Below the pieces are notes generated by a model. It searched no databases and was not told where the DNA came from. It saw nothing but the letters and a program-made list of their open reading frames with translations. A stretch of DNA of 48,655 nt from Plakobranchus ocellatus. Lineage: Eukaryota > Mollusca > Gastropoda > Plakobranchidae. Below, in pieces: positions 34,079 to 46,565 of the stretch. The DNA lies in assembly GCA_019648995.1 (NCBI GenBank), contig BLXT01001848.1, forward strand, positions 902,201 to 950,855, written 5' to 3'. Within the stretch, counting starts at the first letter, position 1; the number at the start of each line of letters is the position of its first letter. Both the position numbers and the translations under genes were made by a program.

Positions 34079-36765
34079 TTTGATGGGAAACATTATGCTA
34101 TTCATTTTTTTTTTTCATTTTATGTTGCAGGTGATTTTTTTTTCTTTTAAAATCCATTATACTTGGGAATATAATGTTTTAATTACTGTATTTTTTTATC
34201 ATAATGTTACTATTTTATGAGCTATGTTTTGATTAGTATAGAAAAAAATTTCCTTGTTGGTTAGAAACTATATAGCCATGTCTTTAGCTGTAGTGATAGA
34301 AAAGCAGTTTTGATGATGTGAAATTGAATTTATCTTGATTGTGCAGCTATTTGACAATACAGCAGGAAACTTACAAACCAAAGTCCAAGGGATTTTAGAA
34401 TTTTGGTTTATTTGGATATTGTAATTTTGAAAGAGAAAAAATGATTTGGGATCTCAAAACTCCTTTCGTTTAACCATATATACAGTCTCCATTAGTTAAG
34501 TCAATATCCAGGGGACATATTAAAAAGATTGAGTGACATAAAAAATTGAGTTAGGTGAATAGGTGTGAATAGATCTAGAACAAGGCCTACCTCTAGGCTA
34601 TACTGTTGGTTTGTGATGAGCAATGCCCTCTCTCCCCTTCCCTCTTAAACTAAAAAAAAACAAAAAAAAAAAAACCCAGCTGCGGCCCCGTCCTGTGATT
34701 GAAATAAAGTGCTGAAGGATGTAGCTCAGGGAGAATCAGACAGTAAAAGGCTAGCATTACCTTTATACACATGCATATCAGTTAGCATAATACTAACTAA
34801 CATTTTTATAGATAACAGGGAGGAGAAGTGTTCTTTAAAGAGCGGTGCTGAACAGCAAAAGATTGACTTAGATAAAAATTGAGTTATGCGTTGGCCCTTT
34901 TCAATAGGTATTCTAAGGGTTCCAAGTAAAAAGTTTGACTTGAATAAAAATCCACTTAAATGGCTATGACTTACGCAGTGTCGACTGTATTTTGGTTTAA
35001 GCATATTTGGTCTCACAGTATTTTATAATGCTTTTTCTTTTTTTAGACTGAAAATTATGTTCTTTTCATAATATCAAGTTATGTGATTGCTTTTAAGTAT
35101 GTCATTGAATTTTGGAATTTTATTAGCCATTCTTTTTTTCAAAGGTTTGATTGGTAACTGTTGTTATTGATGGAATGATAAATATTCTTTTACAAATTTT
35201 GTTTATTGTGATCAAATTTCTACTCAGCATGCTAACATTAGTTAAAATGTGGAAGCTTCACAACATTGAGGAGTTCAGTGAGGAGATTTTGTTGTCTGTG
35301 TTTTTGTTTTTTTTTCTTCAATGGCAAGCATCATTGAGATGAAATCTACCCACGTAACAGGCACCCTAGATCTTCTATTATTAGGTGGATGGAAGCTTTC
35401 AGAAGTAAACAGAGATTCAAAGAATCATCTGAATCATCTTGAAATTCATTTACATGCTCGTGTTAATTTCTGAAATAAATTTTATAGACTTTTAGGGGCT
35501 TTTTTTTGTTCTTGTTAAAATTCATTTTGACAAATTAAAACACATATTTCATTGTGGTTTGGGCCTGTCCAAAAAAAAAGGGAAAAAAAAAACCAAAAAT
35601 GTTTTTTCCCGTAAAAGCAGGTATTGGAGAAATTATTATGAGTCTGAACTTCGATTCAAAAGTTTCATCTACAGTATAGCCTGCTTAAAAGAAATCCAAG
35701 AACTAGTTGTTAGTTTTACCATTATTTTCCTGCGTGAAATATATTACATTTATTTTCTTTGAATAGCTGTATAGTAGGCACCACAAAGTCCCGCCCCTGT
35801 GGCGGTGGAAACTGCAGTCAGTGTACTGATCATACATTTTTTTCATGACTTTCAAATCTCTATGTTTCTTTTATTTGCTCATTAAAATCAATAAAAATTA
35901 CATCAACGTGTTCATTGTATAGATAGCAAAATACACCCTGCACTGTCAACATTGCATCACTAAAAATTATGCCCATTTCCTAAAGACTATAGTCATGTAT
36001 TAGCATGTACATTGTATGTGTCTGAGAGAGGCTAGAGCAAATGTGCTTCTCAAAAAAGAGAGCAGTATTAGCCATAGCCTAAATGGCTAATTATCCAAAA
36101 CTGAGGGTACATTTAGCACTGAAGACTATAACCTCTCATTCTTCCCTTCTCTTACATATTGTGTATGCATGTGTGTCTTAACCTTTTGTAGAGTATTTTT
36201 ATTTTTTTTATCTTTGAGAGAGTGAAACTTCAAAGTGATATATAGATAGTTTGGAATTAAAAATGCGAGTTCAAATTTCAAGTTAAAGATTTTCTGGAAC
36301 AGTACTACTAAGGCAGCAAAGCTAAAATGTTGATCTGAGAGCAGTGAAAGACCGAAATAATGATCAGGCGAGCTTTTTCTGCATGTATGGTTAAAAACAT
36401 CTTTACAAGCTTGTGCCACTACTACTCTACTCCTGCTACTTCTGCTGCTGCTGTTACAATTAATATGATCATTGGCATAATTGTGTCTTAGTGCTATGAG
36501 ATTAGAAAAAAATCCCAAATGATTACAATACTAACTGTCCACAACTGAATGTATGGTTACTGCATTTCATTGGTAACTATAAATCATATTCTAGGTCCAA
36601 TCATGACGTACAGTATCAGAGGAAAGAATTCCCAAATGTGGAATGTTTGCTTTTGATGTTCCCACTCCAATCAAATATTTTTTTTTTATTTCAACGTAAT
36701 ATTTAGTCAAGATGTAGGATTCTAGTTAATTTTATTTTGTTTCGAATGCCAAATGTCAAAATCTG

Positions 36766-36930
36766 ATGGGAGGTGTCGGTCTTTCTGGGTATAGCAAACG
36801 GGCCTTGAAATCTGTTGGGATCCTTTTGCTGCAGCTTGGAGCCTCACTACCAATGCCCTGGTCTGATAGTGGGCCTAAAAGCCTAAGATCACCTTGTTAT
36901 GTTCTTGCTATAAACAAAAGCAAAAGCAAA
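36766..36930 (+). mobile_element. tRNA-derived SINE, family 1, copy
   Basis: Shows GGGTATAGCAAACGGGCCTT, TCTGTTGGGATCCTTTTGCT, the degraded box B CTTGGAGCCTCAC, then CCCTGGTCTGATAGTGGGCC, TAAAAGC and GATCACCTTGTTATG with an (AAAGC)n tail, as in the copy at 19548. Confidence 0.7.
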
Positions 36931-38103
36931 CCAGACTTAGTCAGTCGCATGTCTCATGTAACGTTTGTGAGAGCAATAGTTCAAGCTTGATTTTTTCTTC
37001 AACTGCCTTTAATTGCTTTTTTTTTTAAGCTGTGAAATCTGCCATGTCTTGGCAAAGAATTACCGTTTGTGTGTCCTGTTTTCATTCTGCATTGCCATCA
37101 CTAGCATATATGAATGATTTTAAAATGTTCAAATTGCAACTTCTGATACATGTGGACATGTCTGGAGATAATTGGTTTTCATTACATATGATGCTCTACA
37201 CAGAGGGAAAGATACATCATGAGTAGAAAAGATGTGAGGTGGAAGCTAAAGAGCAGTTATGCACACTGAATGCTGAGTGCTTAGTTACACACAGGTTTCT
37301 TTTTTTCTTGATGGTACCACATACCCCAAGCTATTTCATTAGTTTCAGACCAGATGCCACAATCAAAATAAACATTTGACAACCTTGTCAATCACAGCAT
37401 TATGTGAACATTTGTCTTTAGAAATCTTGGGTTGTTACAAACTTGCATTTTCAAAAATCTGGGATGGAAAAGTTGCCCTGTCTTGCATTCAACCTTATGG
37501 GCATGGAATTTATTCAAGGAAATAGGATGCCTGAACAACTTAAAGAATTTTTTAAAAGAAGTGTAGAATTAAATATTGATGAAACGAAATGAAATTGAGT
37601 CAGAAATTTATAAACCTTCCATCTGAATGAGAAAAGGGTCCTGGGCTGCTATTATTTGGAATTGGATGGAATCCATTTCAGTAATCAGTTACTTCTTTTT
37701 AATTGCCTGAAGCTGAGGCATAATGCACCTAACAAAAAAATTTCAAGATGATATTGTTTGTTCTTTTGCATGTAATCAGCATCCATTTCAATGGGGGTGT
37801 TGACTCTGTATTGAATAGTGAGCACACTGACTTTCAAAATAAAGAATCTTTGATCAGTCCCTAATATTATTGGAGAGGACTGATAGATTGAGGACCCTTT
37901 CTAGAGGCATTAAACTTTTTTTTTTTTTTAATTTAAATCTAGATCTTTCCAGTGATTTATCGATCATAGTCGATACAACACCTTCATCTTTGTCCATATC
38001 TGCGGTAGCCAAATGAACTGCAGTATTGGTAGTGATGAATCTATGGATGGTACAGAACTCTGTTGGGCTACAGCAGATATGGGGAGAGGGATCTGTTTCT
38101 GCC

Positions 38104-38236
38104 TTCCTCAGGGCACTGGTGGCACAGTAAACAGCAAACCCATCCTGAGATCTGCAGGGATCCTTCTGTCATGGGTTTGAGCCTCACTGTGGGAAGACCT
38201 GGCCTGACGGAAGCCCTGAAAGCCTGAGATCACTTG
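38104..38236 (+). mobile_element. tRNA-derived SINE, family 1, copy
   Basis: Contains GGTGGCACAGTAAACAGCAA (box A region), GAGATCTGCAGGGATCCTTC, GGGTTTGAGCCTCAC (box B), then CCTGGCCTGACGGAAGCCCT, GAAAGC and GAGATCACTTGTTT. Good match to the 19548 copy; the tail is missing. Confidence 0.75.
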
Positions 38237-40712
38237 TTTCAGACAGGTGTCTTTCACAACATCAAACTGCCTTTCAAAGGAAGTCAACATTGCTTCCTGT
38301 TGAACAATAATGAATGGGTTAAAAAGAGGAAAGTGAAAAAGAAGATTATTCATATTCTGCTTATTGCAGTATTGATTTCAAAGTTAGGAATCTAGTCACG
38401 TTCGTGTTAAATCATGAGATCAATTTTAGTGAGGCCAAAGATATGAAAGACAGCAACAATAACATCATGAGAACTTCGCTTTATGAGAAATTGAAATCTC
38501 CAATCTTTTGAGATTTATCCTGTACTTTCTGGTTGTGATTTATTTGTGTATATTATATATCATTTTGGATTCTGTCTATGTGGTATTGTTTTTATTTCGT
38601 TTTTTGAATAGAATAAAAATTTTGTGTGGATCTTAGTCAGGTGAAGAATAATCAAACATATATGTGTTGTTTCTTCAGTGTGTTCAGTTGTTTCTTCAAA
38701 CCAGAGGATTTTAATTTTGGGGGGAGGGGAGGGGCATATGAACATTTTAAAATTCTCTTTCTCTATTATCAAACAAACTCGTTTGCATGCTCTCTTGTCC
38801 TAACATTATTGTACATAGATCTTGAAACAATCGGAAAGAATCAAGGTTGCAATTTTAATATTTTGTATCATTGATCTCAGGCTGAAACTCTTTTCTTTAA
38901 AATTTATAAATTTGGAAACTGGAGCCAAAGATCCTGGTTCTTTCCTTAGATATAAGAATGTATTTTTTTTTAAAGAGTTTGTAACAAGAAAAACGCTAAG
39001 AATTTTTTTTTTTCTCAAAAGTGTTACATATGGTTTGGACTGGTCTCAAGGCAAAGACATAAATGATTGTGTTATTTTCTTTTTGCTGTTGTTGTTGGAA
39101 AGACCAAAACAAATGTTCAATTTTTGAGAATCTGCACTTTCCACACAAATGCTGGGCCTTTTTATCACTAATCAGTGACTCGACTAACATGCAAATATTT
39201 GAACAGCAGGCAGCAAACAAGAGGGATCTGTGACCGTCTCGTCCCAAAGCTCGTAACTATTTTGTTTTTGAGTTTTTTAACTTTGTAACAATTGTTTTAA
39301 AGTTGTTTTTTTATTATTATTATTATTATAATGACTAATATCTATGGGCCTGTAGATATGACCTAGGTGATGGTTTAATGTTTCATTAGCAATGATGTGG
39401 CCTTTACCTTTTGTATGAGATGAAAATCTCATAATTTGAATTCTTAGGGAATCATTTCTTGCACCAAATGTACATAGTTCAAATTAATTTGTATTGCCTG
39501 TTCTATTTAAAATCGTCCAGAAAGTGGTGAATGGAGGGGCCAAGTTTGAAAGTCGTTCCTTTCCAACTTTCAATGTTTCTCACATTGTCTTTATTATGCT
39601 TGTAAATCAGGAAAATCCAGATAGATCTCAGTGCGTTACAGCACTGAATGAGTCCCAATCATCATTAGAGATTGAATTTACCAATACCAAAAAGAAAAAA
39701 TACTCCCACCATTTTAATGAGTAGAACTTTTTCAATTTATAGGAAATAGGATTCTCCAGATTTCAGCTTTCATGATTTCCATTGTATGTATAATAAACAT
39801 AAGGTTTTAAACTGTTATCAATGAGATATTTGTAATGCAGTTTCGTTATCTTCAGCTGGAGCACAGATGGTTTTTAAAATCTTGAAAATGTACATTTATT
39901 TGACATGTTGAATGAAATATGAAGTCTAATTTTAAGGATAAAAGGCCAAATGTGGAGGGCCTATGTTATTGTTTTTGTTTTGCTTGTGTTTATTCAAAAC
40001 CAATGCATGTATGCAGATTCTGGCATCGTAAGACAACCTGGAAAAAGTATGAGCAAGTCACATTTTGGAAATATTGAGTCCATGACAATTATGTTTAAGC
40101 TCTATATTTACACTCTTGTCTAGTGATCAAGCCTTTATATGTCTATTCCGATTCTGTCAATAGATGTGCAAATGTGAAGATTGTACTTGTCTTCACTTTT
40201 GAGTAATATCAAAATCTGTTTTAAAGACTAGTGCAAATTTTTTTTCATTTACTGATTTGTCACTGAATGAAAGAGGACTGCACTTTTTGATTGCTATTTG
40301 CCCAAGCATTTCCATGTGTGAATACATAGAAGATGTATTAAATGGCAAAGAAACCTTGGATATAAAAGCTTTTCATATGCATTCTTCAAACATGTATTTT
40401 TAGGTAGCAGTGGTATTTTTGACACAGCCTGGGTTAATCAGACATGTCACACTTTGAACCTATCAAGCCATATAAGTACAAGTTTAAATTTTACACTTGG
40501 GAAAAAAGCAAATAAATGTCTTTATCTGAATTCTCATAAAAGCTGTGCAAATTTGAAAATTCACATGCTCTCGATTAAAAAAAAAAAAATTTTAAAAGTC
40601 CCCAGTGCCAAAGTATCCACACTGACTTATGACTTTCTCAGGTTGCCTGCCATTTGGGATATCTTGTTTATTTTATACTGTTGTTATTGTTAGAGAAGCA
40701 ATAAAGTTGTGC

Positions 40713-40830
40713 TCAGAATCCACTCTGAAGTCTGCCTGTTCTGGTTTTAAGTTTGAACTCGCCTCTGGCATCCTGGCCTGACGAGGGCCGAAAAGCTTGA
40801 GACCAAACTATATGCAAAAAAACCAAAGTA
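40713..40830 (+). mobile_element. tRNA-derived SINE, family 1, copy
   Basis: 5'-degraded copy: CACTCTGAAGTCTGCCTGTT, AAGTTTGAACTCGCC (box B), ATCCTGGCCTGACGAGGGCC, GAAAAGC, TTGAGACCAAACTATATGC and a short A-rich tail. Confidence 0.7.
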
Positions 40831-41100
40831 GCAGCACCTGAACCTTCAGAAATTATTAAAAAATTTTTTAGAATAATTCATTTTATCAGAAACAGACTTT
40901 GGTTTACCTGGATGTGTAAGTGAAAGACAGAACTATTGATTTTTACAGATTGCATATTTATCGACGAGAGAAACCAAAAAGAAGGTGAAGAAATCTGATG
41001 CTGTTTAATTTTGTATGGTCTTAGTTTTTGCTTTTAATCTATTCTTTTGTGCGAAGAAATTGTAAAATAAAATTTATTTATCCTTCACTTTTTTCTGTCT

Positions 41101-42061
41101 TCTTGGTTTTTTTTTTTTTGTTTTCTCGTTTGTTTCAAATCAAAGTCGAAAAGTGATTGCTATGGCCTATAAGAATTGTTAAAAATGTATGTTAATTACC
41201 GGTACAGAAACAATCAGTAATGTAAAGCTACTACTGTAAAAGCATAGTTTACCTAAAGGTAATTTTTACAGGCACAAACAATCACATCAAAACTTGCGTA
41301 AGTTGTGCGGAAAACAATTTTAGACAAGGCCTTCATAAACCACTACATTCGCTATCCTATTATTATAATTTGTTTTCTCTTTTTTGCGTGGAGGCCATCC
41401 CTTTGTAACACACACGATACGCGTAACACTGTTATTTGCATTGCATGATCTTGCACTCCTACGAGTAATAAGTACATAATAATAAGTAATGACCTACTGC
41501 CGTATTGACTCATGCATTCTTAATTACACAGTATACGGCAATGACAATCGTAATATAAAATAAGCCAATACATGACAGGACAATGTTAATACTAATAGTA
41601 TTATTCACACGGTAGGAAATCACATATAATGATATATCAACCAAGACAAACAATGAGCTTAACTCATGTACTGGTAATTAGAAAAGTCAAGATTTAAGTC
41701 TGTCTCTTGTTACCGCCACTAAAGACATGTTTTTTGTTTAATTTTGTGCTTTTTTAATGTCTAATCTTACTGCCTGTCCACGACAAGGTTTTCTCAGGCT
41801 TTGTGGCCCTGCGTACAGGAGGAATCCGTTAATATAAACTTTGTCTGCAACACACTGCAATCTATTCAATGCTCATAATAACAATAATATAGGCCTAATA
41901 TATCGATAAAACGGAGCTTTAAAAGTTAATTAATGAATTTAAAAAAGAAACTTGAAAAAAAAAAGAGCGAGTAGTCCTGTTCTTGAAATCGAACTGGCAG
42001 GGAACGAACGTCCCTCTAGCAGACTTTATGCTTCTGGAACAGTTTTAGTTTCTTTTGCTTT
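41101..42061. other. Intergenic sequence, no gene seen
   Basis: AT-rich with no recognised coding or RNA feature. Confidence 0.5.
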
Positions 42062-42160
42062 AGTGGAAGCGGGTGGTTCAGTGCTTGTTCGCTTGGTCCC
42101 TCTGTCTGGCAAGGCAATGGGTGCCAACGAGGGTGCGGGTTCGAATCCTACTCAGACATG
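42062..42160 (+). mobile_element. tRNA-like element (SINE head or tRNA pseudogene)
   Basis: Has GGTGGTTCAGTGCTTGTTCG (box A and D-arm like) and, after an expanded middle part, GCGGGTTCGAATCCTAC with a perfect box B, GGTTCGAATCC. The middle is long, as in a class II (Leu/Ser) tRNA with an extra arm, but a clean acceptor stem is not evident. It is more likely a tRNA-derived retroposon head than a working tRNA gene. Confidence 0.5.
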
Positions 42161-42587
42161 TCCTCATTTTCTCTAGTCTTCTGTCTTGTCTTGTCTGTCG
42201 GTAGGTCTAAGTGCGTGAATGTCTTCTTCATCTCTTTTGCTTTATGACAACGAGCAGTGCAAGAAAAAATCAAGGAACGGATAACTTGATATTATTTACA
42301 ATCCTACGCGAAGATTGACTTATCAGTTGTTCACTGTTCAATGATTGGAATAGTCCGGGCCATAGTAAAAATTGGGTTAGGCCCAAACAAGGAAGTCAAA
42401 ACACTATATTTTATGCTGATTAGTCTTGTCTGCTTCCAATAAAAACCGGGTCTATTGTTGCATGATTGTTCTAAATGTGAATCGAGTGTCGTTGCATTTC
42501 TCATGCACACGGTGGGCATTTCTCAATACGGAGTTTTCTGTTATGGTTAAATCTTACATACAGAGAAGAATAAGTAAAAAAAAAAAT

Positions 42588-42615
42588 TATAGCTAGCTAG
42601 CTAACTAGCTAGAGC

Positions 42616-42675
<60 letters not shown>
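42588..42675. repeat. TAGC run followed by a GA microsatellite
   Basis: A short (TAGC)n-like stretch at 42588-42612, then (GA)n from 42619 to 42675, with scattered GAAAGA sequence to about 42770. Confidence 0.95.
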
Positions 42676-42678
<3 letters not shown>

Positions 42679-43321
42679 GAGAAAAGACGCAGGCAGATAG
42701 AGAAAGAGATAGACAAAGAGAGAAAGAAAGACAGTGAGAAAGAGAAAGAGATTGAAAGGGAGAGACCGAGATGCCATACATTGTCAGAAATGTCAGACAA
42801 TACTTATTTTCATCCTCAAACACTTTTTAAGTTCTGTTGGGAAATACTGCGACCATTACCAAATATGATTATTTCATCTTTTTTGTTTTGGCAAGATATG
42901 GTTGCAATAAAAACATATAACATTAACAAAAGACGACTGACCCATAGCTAATAATATAATCAATACTTACAACTATAATAGATGTGTGTACTCATAAAAT
43001 TCTTTAAACTGTGGAACAAAAGACGATACCGTTTAATCATCATTTAATTCAAACGCTGTCATTATTTTTTTTTTTGCATTTCTATAGAGCTAAGAACAAT
43101 ATCAATAAATGCACCTATGTATTGTATGGTTGTATTTATTCATGACGTTCTCTGACTTGTGAAACAAGAGAAAATATCGTTTGTTTTACATTTAGTTGAA
43201 GCACAGTCATCATGATAATGCCTTAAAAGAGAACTGTTTCATTTCTATTTTTTATTTTTAAAAAATCAAATAAATAAAAAATAAATAGAAAAAACTTTAA
43301 AAAGAACAACTAACAACAAAC

Positions 43322-43372
43322 AAACAACAACATCAACAACAATAACAACAACAGCAGCAGCAGCAGCAGCAG

Positions 43373-43404
<32 letters not shown>

Positions 43405-43411
43405 ACAACAA
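43322..43411. repeat. CAA/CAG trinucleotide microsatellite
   Basis: About 90 bp of CAA units with a core of about seven CAG units. Read on the minus strand it is (TTG)n and lies about 280 bp downstream of the decayed LINE endonuclease fragment, where it could be the remnant of a LINE tail. Confidence 0.95.
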
Positions 43412-43689
43412 AAGACTGGTGTCAAGTGCTTTAGTGGATAGTTGTTAAAGTGATAGGATGTTGTAGAGAATGAGAAGAACTGCATTTTGTAGACAGCACA
43501 ACACTATTACAAAAAATAGTACACCTAGAGCTATTGAACTTTTTTTTTCGAATAATTGTATCTATAAGTTTTTCATTGAATTTTCTTATTTTTTCCTGTG
43601 TCCCAGATACGGTTATTTCTGATTCTACCTAGCTAATCTTTGGACAAAAACTAGTATTATTTTGTGCTCTTGTCATGTCTAAGTTAAAA

Positions 43690-44500
43690 TAGGAACTACT
43701 TCTTTTTTCCGCATTCCCCAACCCATAGGGCCGTGGCTCTTGTCTGGGTGCCATATGTTTCTTCATGTGACGATATCTCTATTCTTCCTGTTTCCCAATG
43801 TGTGGAGATTATTTTAAATATCCACAGGATTTTTTTTTTCCGCTTTTTTGTTATACTGCGAAATCTTCCAAACTGCCAACTCATTTCTTTATTTTCTGCC
43901 TTGATTATCTTCAATATTTGATGGCGATCATTTTTACAGACGAGTGGTCGATTAGTGCGCATAATGATGTATTTATTTTATATGTTGATAGGGCGAGTTT
44001 GAAACCTGCAATAGCTAAGGTTGCACAAATTGCCTTGAGAACCGAGAAATCAAAAGATTTAATAATCGATTCCAATGCGATTGTAGTGATATTTTCTTCC
44101 ACAAAGATGTTATCCGAGCGTCGTGCTATTAAAGAGTTTTTCCTTCTCCAAATGTATTCTTTTTATTCCAGATGTTTTGTCTCCAAATGTCTGTCATTTG
44201 AAATTCGACTATGCTTGTATTGAGTGTATTTCGTTTGTACCGTGTTGAAGTTTCCTGGACATAATATTTTCTAGTCTCTCTGACCCAACTACTTATTTGA
44301 TGTTCCGCTCTATATTTGATGTATGTGCTAATTTTTCTTGTTCTATGCATAGGCTGTAAATGATGACAATGTGCAGTGTAATATTATTTGTCACTTTCAC
44401 TGAGGAGATCACTATTCTGTCATTACTAAACATCACCTTTATAATTTCTATTCCCTGGGATTTATCCAAAACGACTATATTTCTTTACTACTTTATTGTC
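43690..44500 (-). pseudogene. Decayed LINE (non-LTR) endonuclease-domain fragment
   Basis: Minus-strand translation, interrupted by stops and frameshifts, resembles the APE-type endonuclease of RTE/craniofacial-like LINEs. The recognisable pieces are VVLDKSQGIEIIKV and SNDRIVISSVKVTNNITLHI followed by VIIYSL (about 44485-44345, one unbroken frame of roughly 55 codons), VGSERLENIM with HGTNEI (about 44300), an IDHSSVKMIAI block like the SDHxLV motif (about 43940), and SHEETYGTQTRATALWV (about 43745), like the linker before the RT. It is clearly inactive. The family assignment rests on motif resemblance only. Confidence 0.6.
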
Positions 44501-44599
44501 CACTTACCATATGTATGTACCCACGCCATTCTTTTTCTAATTAACCGACAAGATTCTATCCTAACTAGGGTTCTTGGAAGGCAGCAAATGTTACTTTTT

Positions 44600-45330
44600 A
44601 TTTTTAATTTTCATAGATTTTCTTTTCTGAGGGTTTCTTAGACCATGAACACACCCATACAGAAACTTCATCTTACATTTTACCATGTTGCATTTGAAAA
44701 CGATTTATTGCTGCTATGTACTATACATCAATGCTTGGCTTCGTTCTTCGTATTTGCGATATCTGTCACATTAGTTAACACCTTTCCGTTTGTATAGAAA
44801 AAAGTGATTATTACTTGCGTAGTCGCATCATCACAACACCAAACTTTGGTGTATATATTTTTGGTCTTAGAATTTTGCAAATTCCATGTATCAAAACTTC
44901 AACACAACTCTGATTTAAAGTGGCTTACTGCTCTGATTGTTCAATGACTTTTACATTTTGTTTGCCTTGGTCTTTTACTAGTTTTAGACAGTGCGCTAAA
45001 GAGATGTATACAACGATTTTTTGAGATCACACCAGTGTCATATGTTGCATTTTGGATTTTGTTGTCAAACTCCTCCCCAAACTTTCTATTTATTCAGGTA
45101 TTTTTTAGATTCGTATGCTATCTGGTCCTGTGGCTTTCCCTTAATTTCTTTTTTTTTTCCCTTATTACTGCCTTTCTTTTTCTTTTAAGATTTTAGGATG
45201 CCCAAAGAACTTCCTTATTTTGCAATTTCACTCCTGTAATTTTTCTTCGTCATTTACAGACCATCTGTTTAACGCTTTCCTCTTCCATTTTAATAAATAT
45301 TGTGCCGTACTTTAATTTGATGCAGCCAGC
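44600..45330 (-). pseudogene. Decayed LINE reverse-transcriptase fragment
   Basis: On the minus strand GKATGPDSI (about 45140-45114) is the classic start of a non-LTR RT domain. It is followed by NATYDTGVIS (near 45040), LFSALSKTSKRPRQTKCKSH and TIRAVSHF (about 45005-44910), matching the usual FIALPKKP...HRTISLMSH block, and a YGC-like block near 44650. Several stops and frameshifts interrupt it, and the YADD-containing centre appears to be missing. It lies upstream (in minus orientation) of the endonuclease fragment, the reverse of the usual order. Confidence 0.6.
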
Positions 45331-46560
45331 TCTGATGCATTTGATTTTCTTACTCCTCGCAGTAGATGTTTTCCCCAACGACTTCAGTAAGTGACTTTGT
45401 TCATTTCTGATCATAGTTCTTCTATCTCTGAGATGTTGGTTAGTCTAATTTTTTTGTGCAAAAATACAGCGATTTTGGTACAAATACTATTTGAGGTGTA
45501 AACAAGGCTTATAGTCATGTGTGTTGAAGAGGGATTGTTTTTCTTTTTCGACTTTTCTAGTTTGTGTTGTACTTTTTTTTTTCCTCACAATCAATCGAAT
45601 AGAGCATTACTTCAAAATTATACAGCTCGGTTTGTAAATCATATTTTTAACAAGGTGAGTTAACTCATTTGAAAAGTTTTCAATAAATCAATAACTCAAA
45701 CCAATGCAATTGAATAATTGCCAAAAAAAAATTTGAGAGATGCTCGACTTTAAATTCAATCTACTCTGTAAAATTTTAAACTTTGAGCAAAAGAAACACT
45801 AAACTTGTCCATTGGTTAATTGTCCATTTGGTCAGAAGCCAAGTTTCTTGATCAGAAACTTTTAAAAACTTTTATTAACACACAAGTAGAAAGAGCACAT
45901 TAATATCAATTTTCCTCATCTTTCTCAAGAAAGCTTCCTGATTCCACAAAGCTATAATGATAAAGAATAATTGCTGATGCAACAATTTTTAAGTAATTGC
46001 AACCAGGAACATCGTGCAAACTGTACGTTAAATAAAAAAAGATAGATCTCAAATCTTGTTAAAGAGATAGCATTTTCAGGAAACAGCTTTCAACGTTTCA
46101 GAATTTTATGAAGATTAAGATTAGGTCGATTTACAATGCAATCCCTTCCAAACATCCTTGATAGTATGCCAGACNNNNTCACGCACATTCTTTCTTTATT
46201 TCTGCCTATTTTTGTCGAAAGAGATGTAATGGAGAACATCGATACTAATTCTACAAAAAAACCATATTTTTTCTTTTGTAACGTCAATCAGACTCTCATT
46301 CCCGACCTTTCGCAGCCACTCTGCTAAGGGGCCCTTAGCATAAGTAGGTCAGCTACCAGGCAAATCTAGGACACATGACTCATCCACAACGTCCCGTAGC
46401 GGAAATGCATTTCGCAAGACAGCGTAATGTAACTCACGCCGTTAGGCAGGGCTACTGACCTATAGCCCATTTTCTGCACTTTCAGGTGACATTTTTGCCA
46501 TAGTATCGACTCTTCACAAAGGCTTTCATGGGAAAACGATGCAGATATACCTTTGTATTA
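45331..46560. other. Intergenic sequence with a 4-base N gap
   Basis: AT-rich with no gene recognised. Four N at 46175-46178 mark a tiny gap or base-call ambiguity. The left end may contain further LINE remnants too decayed to assign. Confidence 0.5.
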
Positions 46561-46565
46561 AGTCT

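Larger units (their letters stand above)
34079..41100 (+). other. 3' flank and possible long 3'UTR of the ABHD14 gene
   Basis: No coding exon is recognised. AATAAA-type hexamers occur near 34703, 35475, 40700 and 41068; the last is followed by a T-rich downstream element near 41090-41120. Where the transcript ends cannot be decided from sequence. Three family 1 SINE copies lie here, all in the sense direction, so a long 3'UTR would carry them. Confidence 0.4.

Noticed and set aside
33857-34105. 82-codon minus-strand frame
   Set aside because: Antisense of ABHD14 exon 6.
35770-35825. Small GC-rich palindromic patch (CCCGCCCCTGTGGCGGTGG)
   Set aside because: Too short and isolated to call a regulatory element or repeat.
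42062-42160. Functional tRNA gene
   Set aside because: Box B is perfect, but no clean acceptor stem or standard-length arms could be formed.
42605-42823. Ser/Leu-rich frames on the minus strand
   Set aside because: Translation of the GA microsatellite.
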